A stretch of 64,000 nt of DNA, taken from assembly GCF_900102915.1 (NCBI RefSeq), contig NZ_FNGG01000002.1:1-64000 (forward strand), given 5' to 3'. Source of the stretch: Salinimicrobium catena. Its GTDB lineage: Bacteria > Bacteroidota > Bacteroidia > Flavobacteriales > Flavobacteriaceae. The notes below the pieces were generated by a model that had not been told where the DNA came from, did not search any database, and worked only from the letters and a program-made list of their open reading frames with translations. The position numbers and the translations under genes are program-made. Positions 54,045-63,438 of the stretch are shown one piece after another (within the stretch, counting starts at the first letter, position 1; each line of letters begins with the position of its first letter).

Positions 54045-54653
54045 ATGAAAGATGTAAAACTTGTAGTTATTTATTACAGTTCAACAGGAATCAATCATCA
54101 ACTGGCTCAGTGGGCGGTTGAAGCAGCCAAGGAAGCCGGCGTAGGGGAGGTGCGGTTGCGAAAGGTCAAAGAGACCGCTCCCAAAGAAGCAATAGCGGAA
54201 AACGAAGATTGGAAAAAACATGTAGAAGAAACCAAAGACGTGGAGGAAGCCACTATGGATGACCTGGAGTGGGCAAATGCTTATATTTTCAGCGCACCTA
54301 CTCGTTATGGAAATCTACCATCCCAGTTCAAACAATTCCTGGATATGACAGGAGGTTTGTGGTCGTCGGGCAAACTGGCTAATAAAGTGGTTTCAGGAAT
54401 GACCAGTGCAGCCAATCTTCATGGTGGACAAGAGTCTACACTCCTTTCGTTATACAAGACAATGTTTCACTGGGGAGCTTTAGTCGTAACCCCGGGTTAT
54501 ACAGATGAAGTCATGTTCAAAGCCGGTGGTAATCCTTATGGAGTTAGTGTGACCGCAGGGAAAAATCACCTTAATGAACAGATCAAGGCGGCAGTCAATC
54601 ATCAGGTAAAAAGAACCCTTCAGATCGCAGACCTTATTATCAAAAGGAAATAA
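54045..54653 (+). CDS. wrbA: WrbA-like NAD(P)H:quinone oxidoreductase
   Basis: 202-residue flavodoxin-like protein. FMN phosphate loop YYSSTGINHQLAQWA (11-25), FSAPTRYGNLPSQFKQFLD with the conserved Tyr-Gly-Asn, and HGGQESTLLSLYKTMFHWG are WrbA features. Reduces quinones by two electrons and so avoids semiquinone radicals. It lies 76 nt upstream of the MarR gene and 608 nt upstream of yceI on the same strand. No MarR-type palindrome is visible at its own 5' side. Confidence 0.9.
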   Translation: MKDVKLVVIYYSSTGINHQLAQWAVEAAKEAGVGEVRLRKVKETAPKEAIAENEDWKKHVEETKDVEEATMDDLEWANAYIFSAPTRYGNLPSQFKQFLDMTGGLWSSGKLANKVVSGMTSAANLHGGQESTLLSLYKTMFHWGALVVTPGYTDEVMFKAGGNPYGVSVTAGKNHLNEQIKAAVNHQVKRTLQIADLIIKRK

Positions 54654-54671
54654 AATTTTTTCCTGAAATTA

Positions 54672-54703
54672 TTTGTGGAATTAAGTTTACAATAATATAT
54701 TTG
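54672..54703 (+). promoter_or_regulatory. Full consensus promoter of the MarR gene
   Basis: TTTG (54672-54675), 20-nt spacer, TATATTTG (54696-54703): an exact match to both halves of the Bacteroidota promoter. Predicted start near 54709. Confidence 0.75.
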
Positions 54704-54713
54704 TACATACAAA
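54700..54713. promoter_or_regulatory. Candidate MarR operator on its own promoter
   Basis: Perfect inverted repeat TTTGTA-CA-TACAAA, overlapping the last four bases of the -7 element and covering the predicted start, a position suited to autorepression. It matches the left half of the site upstream of yceI at 11 of 14 positions. Confidence 0.6.
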
Positions 54714-54729
54714 TGTTGTAATTACAGCA

Positions 54730-55173
54730 ATGGGAGCGATGGAAAATAAAGATCAATCACTTTTAACGCGTACGGCGGTCATTGAAATGATCCTAAGCGG
54801 CACGTGGGTGCAGGACCATCTTTCTGAAGCTCTTAAGCCTTATAAGCTTTCAATAGCGCAATTCAACGTGTTGCGTATCCTGCGGGGGCAGAAGGGGAAG
54901 CCTGCTTCCTTGGCCTGTGTCAATGATAAGATGATACACAAGATGAGCAATACGACCAGGCTGGTAGACAAACTGCTGAAAAAAGGCCTGGTGGATAGGA
55001 TCATTTGTCCCAACAACAGGAGAATGATCGAATTGACGATTACTTCGGAGGGATTGGAGCTGCTTAAGGAACTTGACGTGGTTATAGACAAAACAGAAGA
55101 ACAATTGATGAGCAATCTGACCCCCAACGAAGTGAATGCTTTAGTAGAGCTTTTACAAAAATTGAAAGAATAA
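54730..55173 (+). CDS. MarR family transcriptional regulator
   Basis: 147 residues (139 to 147 depending on start; ATG 54739, MENKDQSLL, is also possible). Winged-helix domain with SIAQFNVLRILRG, the recognition region NDKMIHKMSNTTRLVDKLLKKG and wing RIICPNNRRMIELTIT. The order helix-wing-long C-terminal dimer helix is typical of MarR. It lies between wrbA and yceI, with palindromes in front of itself and of yceI, so it probably represses both itself and yceI. The effector is unknown; quinones or oxidants are suggested by the neighbours only. Confidence 0.92.
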   Translation: MGAMENKDQSLLTRTAVIEMILSGTWVQDHLSEALKPYKLSIAQFNVLRILRGQKGKPASLACVNDKMIHKMSNTTRLVDKLLKKGLVDRIICPNNRRMIELTITSEGLELLKELDVVIDKTEEQLMSNLTPNEVNALVELLQKLKE

Positions 55174-55189
55174 AAAATTTTACGATAAC

Positions 55190-55220
55190 ATTTGTCTATA
55201 CAACTAATGTATAGACGAAT
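55190..55220. promoter_or_regulatory. Candidate MarR operator upstream of yceI
   Basis: ATTTGTCTATACA (55190-55202) and TGTATAGACGAAT (55208-55220) form a 13-bp inverted repeat with one mismatch and a 5-nt spacer. TTTGTCTATACAAC (55191-55204) resembles the palindrome at the MarR promoter. No exact TAnnTTTG element is present here; TAACATTTG has one base too many. Confidence 0.58.
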
Positions 55221-55260
55221 ACTAGATAGAAACCAAAATTAACTTTAAAATCAGAGAAAA

Positions 55261-55833
55261 ATGAAAAACAGATTAATGAGCGCAGCAGCCCCGGTTCTTA
55301 TTTTTACAACCCTTTCATTCACTACCATTAAAAAGCAGGTAGACGTAGAGGCAAGCACGATAGAGTGGACAGGTAAGAAGATCACCGGTGCGACGCACAC
55401 AGGAAACATTCAGCTGAAGGAGGGATTCTTAAACCTTACAGAAGAAGGTCAGCTGGCGGGGGGAGAATTCGTAATGGATATGAACACTATCGTGGTGACC
55501 GATCTCACAGGAGAATACAAGACCAAGCTTGAAAATCACCTTAACGATGACGATTTCTTCGGAGTGAACAAATTCTCCACTTCAAAACTGGTGATCACTG
55601 AAGTTAAGCCGTTAGAGGGTGATGAGTATGAGGTGACAGGAGACCTTACCATTAAAGGAAAGACAGAGCCGGTGACTTTTAACATGCAGGTGGAAGAAGG
55701 TACTGCTACCGCAAAGGTGGTGATAGACAGGACCAAGTATGGTATCCGTTACGGTTCCGGAAGTTTCTTCTCAAATCTTGGGGACAACACCATTAATAAC
55801 AACTTTGTATTAGATGTGAATCTCAAGTTTTAA
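55261..55833 (+). CDS. YceI family periplasmic protein
   Basis: 190 residues with an N-terminal signal segment (to about residue 25). The lipocalin-like YceI domain shows STIEWTGKKITGATHTG, GEFVMDMNTIVVTDL, TGDLTIKGKTEPVTFNM and DRTKYGIRYGSGSFF. YceI proteins bind isoprenoid-type molecules and are found beside redox and quinone genes. It is 87 nt downstream of the MarR gene, with an inverted repeat between, and ends at a terminator. Confidence 0.92.
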   Translation: MKNRLMSAAAPVLIFTTLSFTTIKKQVDVEASTIEWTGKKITGATHTGNIQLKEGFLNLTEEGQLAGGEFVMDMNTIVVTDLTGEYKTKLENHLNDDDFFGVNKFSTSKLVITEVKPLEGDEYEVTGDLTIKGKTEPVTFNMQVEEGTATAKVVIDRTKYGIRYGSGSFFSNLGDNTINNNFVLDVNLKF

Positions 55834-55854
55834 TAAAGAAAAATTGCTATGAAT

Positions 55855-55887
55855 TAGAAAGGGCCGGAAATTTTCCGGCCCTTTCTA
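55855..55887. terminator. Bidirectional terminator between yceI and icd
   Basis: Perfect 16-bp stem TAGAAAGGGCCGGAAA (55855-55870) / TTTCCGGCCCTTTCTA (55872-55887) around a single central T in the DNA. The GGGCCGG core also occurs in the hairpin at 44013-44033. Confidence 0.85.
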
Positions 55888-55904
55888 TTTTAATAAAGTA
55901 AAAG

Positions 55905-58148
<2,244 letters not shown>

Positions 58149-58237
58149 TTATAATAAGGTCGTGCAATTTACCATTTTTAAAGCTTTTTTCATAGGTGCA
58201 AGGCCGAAGAAGCACCTAAAAACTACTGTTTCTGGCA

Positions 58238-58279
58238 TAAAAAAAGCCATTTCACTATAACATTATAATGAAATGGCTT
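58238..58279 (-). terminator. Orphan intrinsic terminator, minus strand
   Basis: Perfect 11-bp stem AAGCCATTTCA (58244-58254) / TGAAATGGCTT (58269-58279). Read on the minus strand the stem is followed at once by T7. The nearest gene upstream on that strand, rplS, already has its own terminator, so this one should serve another transcript. Confidence 0.75.
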
Positions 58280-58431
58280 CCTAATGAAATAACAATGGTT
58301 GCTGAACTTTTTACATTCTGTTTGAGACTTTTCATCATCTCAAGGCAAGTTGTTATTTCATCTGAAACAATTTACATGTCCCAAAAGAGTGTGTGTAAAT
58401 TGCTTCTAAACGTTTTTACCAATTAAACTTA
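58238..58431 (-). ncRNA. Candidate structured non-coding RNA, possibly 6S-like
   Basis: A minus-strand transcript of about 194 nt is suggested by three things: a near-promoter TATCTTTTG (58437-58445, one extra base in TAnnTTTG), strong stems and a terminal T7 terminator. Stems are GAAGCAATTTACA/TGTAAATTGTTTC (58394-58406 with 58364-58376, one G-T type mismatch) and the 12-bp ATGAAATAACAA/TTGTTATTTCAT (58350-58361 with 58284-58295). The latter encloses a bubble and an inner TTGAGA/TCTCAA hairpin. A closing stem, open bubble and inner stem resemble 6S RNA, and a 6S-Flavo family is known. I cannot confirm the match. Confidence 0.42.
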
Positions 58432-58622
58432 TGGTTCAAAAGATAAAAACCTATGTAAAGATCGTTACTCTACATGAACTTTAAAAGAGAATTCCTTGCG
58501 ACATTCCTAATCTTTTAAAATTCACTTATAAATATACGAAGAAAGATTCGTTGACGCAAGTGCTTGGCGCTCAAGTAATTCCTAAATTTAAGCTAAAATT
58601 GTCCCGCAGAATGTTGAGCAAT

Positions 58623-58648
58623 AAAAAAGCCCCATAACTGGGGCTTTT
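58623..58648 (-). terminator. Intrinsic terminator of rplS
   Basis: Perfect 9-bp stem AAAAGCCCC (58625-58633) / GGGGCTTTT (58640-58648), loop ATAACT, followed by T6 on the minus strand. Confidence 0.9.
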
Positions 58649-58669
58649 AAGGAATATCTTTGAAGGATA

Positions 58670-59020
58670 TTATCTTCTTCTTTCTTTGATACGAGCTTTC
58701 TTACCGGTAAGTTCTCTAAAGTAGTAGATTCTTGCTCTACGAACTTTACCACGCTTGTTGATCTCGATCTTTTGAAGCGCCGGAAGGTTCAATGGGAAGA
58801 TACGCTCAACTCCTACAGTACCGCTCATCTTACGAATGGTAAAGGTTTGGGAAGCTCCGGTTCCTCTCTTCTGAATTACAACTCCGCGGAAGAACTGAGT
58901 ACGGGTCTTTGCGCCCTCAGTAATTTCGTAATAAACAGTGATGGTATCTCCGGCTGAAAATTCAGGGAAATCCTTTTTTGTTACAAATTCGTCCTGTACA
59001 AATTTAACTAACGATTCCAT
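58670..59020 (-). CDS. rplS: 50S ribosomal protein L19
   Basis: 116 residues. Sits at the 30S-50S interface. The family patterns FSAGDTITVYYEITEGAKTR, FRGVVIQKRGTGASQTFTIR and the C-terminal VRRARIYYFRELTGKKARIK are clear. In E. coli rplS follows trmD in the rpsP operon; here trmD is also upstream, but a promoter-like element (59095-59102) and a 69-nt leader precede rplS, and a terminator follows it. Confidence 0.97.
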   Translation of the reverse strand: MESLVKFVQDEFVTKKDFPEFSAGDTITVYYEITEGAKTRTQFFRGVVIQKRGTGASQTFTIRKMSGTVGVERIFPLNLPALQKIEINKRGKVRRARIYYFRELTGKKARIKERRR

Positions 59021-59102
59021 TTCTAATATGGTTTAAAAGTAAAGTCCAAAACAACATTCACGGTTTTCGCCAGAGGTTGGTTCGGAAACGAGTGCAAAAT
59101 TA
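59021..59102 (-). promoter_or_regulatory. Promoter -7 element and leader of rplS
   Basis: TAATTTTG on the minus strand (59095-59102) would start transcription near 59089, leaving a 69-nt leader, the longest with a clear -7 element apart from that of the coiled-coil gene at 59896. A CAAC/GTTG-bounded segment (within about 59048-59082) could form a weak hairpin. A leader for L19 autoregulation in Flavobacteria has been proposed; I cannot confirm its fold here. Confidence 0.35.
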
Positions 59103-59144
59103 TGAAAATATTTTTATCTGCCGATGCCTGGATCGGAATTTATT

Positions 59145-59825
59145 TTACTCATCCTTTAATAGATCGGGCCGTAGTTTCTTAGTACGTTCATAAGCCTGTT
59201 CTTCCCGCCATTCCTCGATCTTCGGAAAGTTACCGGATGTCAGGATTTCAGGAACTTTCCATCCTTTATAATCGGCAGGGCGGGTGTAAATGGGCGGAGC
59301 CAGTAAATTATCCTGAAAAGAATCGGTAAGGGCAGAGGTTTCATTCCCCAAAACTCCCGGCAGCAACCTTATGACCGCATCACACAACACCGCGGCTCCC
59401 AGTTCTCCTCCGGATAATACAAAATCTCCCACAGAGATCTCCCGGGTCACAAAATGCTCCCGTACTCGCTGGTCTACTCCTTTATAATGTCCGCAAAGGA
59501 TAATGAGATTCTCTTTTAGTGACAGTTCGTTAGCCATTCCCTGCTTCAGGGTCTCCCCATCGGGCGTCATGTAGATCACTTCATCATAGTTTCTTTCGGC
59601 CTTTAGCGCAGAGATACATTTGTCAATGGGCTCAATCATCATTACCATCCCGGCGCCTCCGCCAAACTGGTAGTCATCGATCTGCTTATAATTGTCGGTC
59701 ACGTAGTCCCTAAGATTGTGAAGGTGGATCTCCACCAATCCTTTTTCTATGGCCCGCTTTAGAATAGAGGCTTCAAAAGGGCTTTTCAGAATATCGGGAA
59801 CAACAGTGATTATATCAATTCGCAT
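59145..59825 (-). CDS. trmD: tRNA (guanine-37-N1)-methyltransferase
   Basis: 226 residues. SPOUT-class methyltransferase that methylates G37 of tRNAs reading CNN codons and so prevents frameshifting. Visible: start [43 protein letters not shown] and [17 protein letters not shown] forming the trefoil knot. rplS is next downstream. Confidence 0.97.
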   Translation of the reverse strand: MRIDIITVVPDILKSPFEASILKRAIEKGLVEIHLHNLRDYVTDNYKQIDDYQFGGGAGMVMMIEPIDKCISALKAERNYDEVIYMTPDGETLKQGMANELSLKENLIILCGHYKGVDQRVREHFVTREISVGDFVLSGGELGAAVLCDAVIRLLPGVLGNETSALTDSFQDNLLAPPIYTRPADYKGWKVPEILTSGNFPKIEEWREEQAYERTKKLRPDLLKDE

Positions 59826-59851
59826 GGCAAAGGAGGCTTTTGGCTAAAATG

Positions 59852-59859
59852 CAAAAATA
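59852..59859 (-). promoter_or_regulatory. Promoter -7 element for trmD
   Basis: Reads TATTTTTG on the minus strand. Predicted start near 59846, leader about 21 nt. Confidence 0.42.
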
Positions 59860-59895
59860 CGCAGAGCGGGAATTTCAATTACAGCTTTTTCCTAA

Positions 59896-60480
59896 TTATT
59901 TTGCCAGTTTCATTTGTTTGTTCTTCTCATCCTGTAGCAAACGACCTAAACGCTGCTCTTTCTCAAGGGCTTTTGCGCGGTAAGAATCAAATTCTTTTTC
60001 CAGTTCAGCAAGGTTCTTTTTAGCCTCTTTAGTGTCTACATTGCTTTTTTTGAAGCGTACGATGAAAAGAGCCAGCGCAAGAATTAAGATCCCGACTATT
60101 CCCCACATAGTGCTTTTATATGAGGTCTTGCTAAAAGGGAAACCAAGAAAGGTGATCGCATCTTTTTCGGCAGTAACCTGGTTCAATTTTGCCTCAAGAG
60201 CTTCCATATCGGTATTTTGCTTCGCGATCTTCTGCTTATAAGCGAGACTGGCTTCTTTTGAAGCAGCGATCTCTTCTTTTAATTCGGCGATCCTTTTAGA
60301 GGTAAGGTTCTGTAAGGTGGTAAGTTCACCTGTGTCTACTACTTTGTATCCTTTAAAGTTGTTGGAATTCTCGATGAGTTCAGCGAATTTCTCATCAATG
60401 GTAGTTTCGGTCGAGACCTGGGCAGTTCCGTAAGCGGTCAGGAAGAGGGCACAAATGGAGGAGAATAATAGTTTTTTCAT
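59896..60480 (-). CDS. Exported coiled-coil membrane protein of unknown function
   Basis: 194 residues: signal peptide (to YGTAQ), a periplasmic coiled coil (about 55-105, rich in Lys/Glu/Ala heptads), one transmembrane helix (about 125-145, MWGIVGILILALALFIV), then a second cytoplasmic coiled coil (about 150-190, AKKNLAELEKEFDSYRAKALEKEQRLGRL). Function unknown. It precedes trmD on the same strand and is sometimes labelled a methyltransferase by neighbourhood, which nothing in the sequence supports. A TAGTTTTG element (60609-60616) suggests a leader of about 120 nt. Confidence 0.8.
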   Translation of the reverse strand: MKKLLFSSICALFLTAYGTAQVSTETTIDEKFAELIENSNNFKGYKVVDTGELTTLQNLTSKRIAELKEEIAASKEASLAYKQKIAKQNTDMEALEAKLNQVTAEKDAITFLGFPFSKTSYKSTMWGIVGILILALALFIVRFKKSNVDTKEAKKNLAELEKEFDSYRAKALEKEQRLGRLLQDEKNKQMKLAK

Positions 60481-60608
60481 AGGGTTTGGGGTTTAATTTT
60501 TTATCACTATCAGAACGAGAGAGGTAAGGGCTTATTGTAGAAAAATTTCACTTTTTTTTCACACCTAACTGCCTGGCTTTCATCATGCGCTCGATCAAAT
60601 TGTGGGTG

Positions 60609-60616
60609 CAAAACTA
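60609..60616 (-). promoter_or_regulatory. Possible promoter -7 element for the coiled-coil protein gene
   Basis: Reads TAGTTTTG on the minus strand (TAnnTTTG). Predicted start near 60603, leader about 123 nt, unusually long for this window. Confidence 0.3.
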
Positions 60617-60668
60617 AGAAGAAAATGATCTTTTTGCACAGTTGAAAATCATAAAATTTTAAGAGAAT

Positions 60669-61742
60669 TTAATCCCCTTCTTTTGATTCTTTGACGGCCT
60701 CTTGATAGTTGATGTCTTTATCAACGTCTGTAGTAAAGGCGCTGATCCAGGCATTCTTAAAAATGTTGAGTATAGTTGATAAAACTCCGGTGTCGATGTT
60801 GTTCAGATCTCCTTCTAATGGCGCTTTGGTGGCCAGGGTATCGGTCCCCTGGTTTTTGAAGAGAAACTTGAAAACCCCTACAAAGCCTTCCCAGATCTTT
60901 TCAAAGAACCCCTGGTCTTCTTCCCCTATCAATTCGGTGTTGATGAACATTGGTTTTAAATAGCCCTTTAGGTAACCATCGGCAATAGCCATTTCTGAAT
61001 ACAGTTCGAAAGTTCCGCTGGCAAAATCAACACCCACTGCGTTTATTGACATTTCATTAAGGGCTGTGACATCGGCCTTTTTAAGCGCAAATTCCACATC
61101 CATGTCGGGGATCTTCTTCATAACATTGATCCTTCCGTCAAGTGAGGCCTTTCCCCCTCCAAACGAAGTGGCTGTAGCATTGATGGTAGAAGGGAGGATG
61201 GTATCGGTGCGGCGCACGTTCTGAAGGTTAGTGGCATACAGGAATATGTTGTCGAATACCAGGTCGATATTGGGATCGGCAGAAAACTGCACAAAATTGA
61301 TCTTTCCGTCGTGGGCTTCCAGGTGGTTTATCTTAATGGGAACCAGATCAGTAAGTGCATCGGTCCAGTCTCCTACATCTGGTTTGCCTTCGGGAGTGGT
61401 TTTTTTCTGATCTTCAAAGATGTAATTCATCTCGGGCGAATGCAGCACGATCTCGCTCACTATTCGCCCTTTGAACAGGGACTTCCATTCGATAGAAATA
61501 TCAGATTTCGGAAAATTCAGAAGAGGAGCATCAAGGGTAGCATTTTCCTTGTCCAGCCAAAGATCTTCAATCACATAGGCACCGCGATAGAGGGCGACAT
61601 CAATATCTGAAACTCCGCCTTCATAACCCGGAATATCGTTTAAGGTCTTATTGACGTACTTTTCCAGGAAGTAAGGCAGCAAAAGCCTTGCTATGATTAA
61701 TAAAATAGCAATTCCAAGCAGGATTTTCCATTTCTTTTTCAA
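60669..61742 (-). CDS. AsmA-like DUF748 protein
   Basis: 357 residues with one N-terminal transmembrane anchor (WKILLGIAILLIIARLLLPYFL) and a periplasmic beta-rich body. The DUF748/AsmA pattern is seen in VNKTLNDIPGYEGGVSDIDVALYRGAYVIEDLWL and LEAHDGKINFVQFSADPNIDLVFDNIFLYATNL (quoted in parts by position about 30-65 and 135-170). AsmA-like proteins are bridge-type lipid-transfer or envelope proteins. No partner genes are near. The C-terminus is charged (EAVKESKEGD). Confidence 0.8.
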   Translation of the reverse strand: MKKKWKILLGIAILLIIARLLLPYFLEKYVNKTLNDIPGYEGGVSDIDVALYRGAYVIEDLWLDKENATLDAPLLNFPKSDISIEWKSLFKGRIVSEIVLHSPEMNYIFEDQKKTTPEGKPDVGDWTDALTDLVPIKINHLEAHDGKINFVQFSADPNIDLVFDNIFLYATNLQNVRRTDTILPSTINATATSFGGGKASLDGRINVMKKIPDMDVEFALKKADVTALNEMSINAVGVDFASGTFELYSEMAIADGYLKGYLKPMFINTELIGEEDQGFFEKIWEGFVGVFKFLFKNQGTDTLATKAPLEGDLNNIDTGVLSTILNIFKNAWISAFTTDVDKDINYQEAVKESKEGD

Positions 61743-61806
61743 AACAGGCAGCTTTGGAATAATAAAAATCGCACTTTCTCCTGTCTCGGGGAGTTAAGGA
61801 AGTAAT

Positions 61807-61837
61807 AAAAAACCCATCCGAATCGGGATGGGTTTTT
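61807..61837 (-). terminator. Intrinsic terminator of gap
   Basis: Stem AAAAACCCATCC (61808-61819) / GGATGGGTTTTT (61826-61837), followed by T-rich sequence on the minus strand, 21 nt past the gap stop. Confidence 0.9.
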
Positions 61838-61858
61838 AAGGTTTTAATAAGCGTGATA

Positions 61859-63307
61859 TTAATAATAGGTGAACCTTCTCACTTTTGCGATATACTTTGC
61901 CAGCCTTATAACCTGGTGGCTGTACCCGTATTCATTGTCATACCATACATAAAGCACTACATTTTTCCCGTCTTCGGTTACAATGGTCGCATTGCTGTCA
62001 TAAATAGACGGTTGCGCAGAACCTACAATGTCAGTAGAAACCAGTTCATTGTCCATTGAATATTTGATCTGTTCTACAAGGTCACCCTCTAAAGCATAAT
62101 GTTTGATGATATCGTTGATACCTTCTTTTGAAGTAGGAGTTTCTACCGCGAGATTCAGGATCGCAAGAGAGCCGTTAGGAACCGGTACGCGTATGGCGTT
62201 GGAAGTCAGTTTGCCTTCAAAAACAGGTAGGGCCTTGGAAACCGCTTTTCCGGCGCCGGTTTCGGTAATTACCATGTTAAGGGCAGCCGCACGGCCTCTT
62301 CTGTATTTCTTATGCATGTTGTCAACCAGGTTCTGGTCATTGGTGTAGGCGTGAATGGTTTCCAAATGTCCGTGATCTACACCCAAAGAATCCTCAACGG
62401 CTTTAAGAACCGGAGTGATAGCGTTGGTAGTACAGGAAGCTGCCGAAAAGATGGAAACTTCATCAGGATTGTATTCTAGATGATTTACCCCGTGTACTAT
62501 ATTAGGCACTCCTTTTCCGGGAGCGGTAAGTAACACTTTACTTGCTCCTTTTGAAGTTAAATGCCTGCTAAGGGCTTCCTCATCTCTGAAAGCGCCGGTA
62601 TTGTCGATGATCAAAGCATCCTGGATACCATATTCTGTATAATCGATCTCTTCAGGATTGTTGGCGCTGATCATGTGAACGGTGGTGCCATTGATCACCA
62701 GGCACTTCTTTTCAGCATTATAGGAAACCGTTCCTGAAAAATCTCCGTGAACTGAATCGTTCTTAAGTAAAGAGGCTCTTTTCTCAAGAACAGTATCGTC
62801 TATATTCCCACGGGTTACAATGGCACGAAGACGCAGCTGACTTCCTTTTCCGGTACGAGTCATGAGCTCTCTGGCCAATAGTCTCCCAATTCTTCCGAAG
62901 CCATAGAGCACCACATCTTTTGGCGTGATCTCTTCTGATTTTTTAGCATCCTTCAGTTTATCGGAAACAAAAGCAGTGGCGTTAGCATATTTTTGATCCT
63001 CTAAGTGATATTCATAGGTAAGCTTTCCAATGTCCAGCTTGGCAGATGGAAAATCAAGGGTCTTAATAGCCTCTGCGATCTCTACGGAATCAAAAATTGA
63101 AATTGGTTTCTGAACGAACTCTCCCGCATATTCGTGCAAATCAAGAATGTCACTGACGTTGCGGTCTATCAATTGATTTCTGAACAGTACCAGCTCAATT
63201 GATTTGTCGTACCACAGGTCACTAACAGTTTTGATGAACTGTACGGCTGCACGGCGACGATCTGCCTGAAAGGCCAATTCCTTTTCGTAAACTTCGATTG
63301 AATTCAT
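61859..63307 (-). CDS. gap: Glyceraldehyde-3-phosphate dehydrogenase, long form
   Basis: 482 residues against about 335 for ordinary GAPDH. Residues 1-130 are an extra helical N-terminal region of unknown role; the dehydrogenase follows with VLYGFGRIGRLLAREL, the catalytic cysteine in SAASCTTNAITP (C near 292) and the C-terminal WYDNEYGYSHQVIRL. I set the start at ATG 63307 (MNSIEVYEKEL), because an upstream ATG at 63448 would span the promoter element at 63340-63347. Catalyses the NAD(P)-linked step between GAP and 1,3-bisphosphoglycerate. Confidence 0.92.
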   Translation of the reverse strand: MNSIEVYEKELAFQADRRRAAVQFIKTVSDLWYDKSIELVLFRNQLIDRNVSDILDLHEYAGEFVQKPISIFDSVEIAEAIKTLDFPSAKLDIGKLTYEYHLEDQKYANATAFVSDKLKDAKKSEEITPKDVVLYGFGRIGRLLARELMTRTGKGSQLRLRAIVTRGNIDDTVLEKRASLLKNDSVHGDFSGTVSYNAEKKCLVINGTTVHMISANNPEEIDYTEYGIQDALIIDNTGAFRDEEALSRHLTSKGASKVLLTAPGKGVPNIVHGVNHLEYNPDEVSIFSAASCTTNAITPVLKAVEDSLGVDHGHLETIHAYTNDQNLVDNMHKKYRRGRAAALNMVITETGAGKAVSKALPVFEGKLTSNAIRVPVPNGSLAILNLAVETPTSKEGINDIIKHYALEGDLVEQIKYSMDNELVSTDIVGSAQPSIYDSNATIVTEDGKNVVLYVWYDNEYGYSHQVIRLAKYIAKVRRFTYY

Positions 63308-63339
63308 TTTACAAGTTGTGTTGTATGTTAAAATCGCAG

Positions 63340-63347
63340 CAAAAATA
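63340..63347 (-). promoter_or_regulatory. Promoter -7 element for gap
   Basis: Reads TATTTTTG on the minus strand (TAnnTTTG). Predicted start near 63334, leader about 27 nt. Confidence 0.42.
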
Positions 63348-63387
63348 TATATTTCAAACGTTTTCGTAAAGGTATTTACATAAAAAA

Positions 63388-63411
63388 ATCCCACCCAGTT
63401 CTGGGCGGGAT
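63388..63411 (-). terminator. Intrinsic terminator of the Deg/HtrA gene
   Basis: Stem ATCCCACCCAG (63388-63398) / CTGGGCGGGAT (63401-63411), one mismatch, followed by T7 on the minus strand. Confidence 0.88.
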
Positions 63412-63438
63412 CTTTTGCGTTTTTCCGAACGGAAATAT

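Noticed and set aside
58284-58420. Plus-strand RNA ending at the TAAACGTTTTT after the 13-bp stem
   Set aside because: The T-run is several bases away from the stem and no plus-strand promoter is visible; the minus-strand reading with an immediate T7 terminator is better.
58238-58431. tmRNA or SRP RNA
   Set aside because: No T-arm, CCA end or tag reading frame for tmRNA, and no GGAAG-type domain IV loop for SRP RNA.
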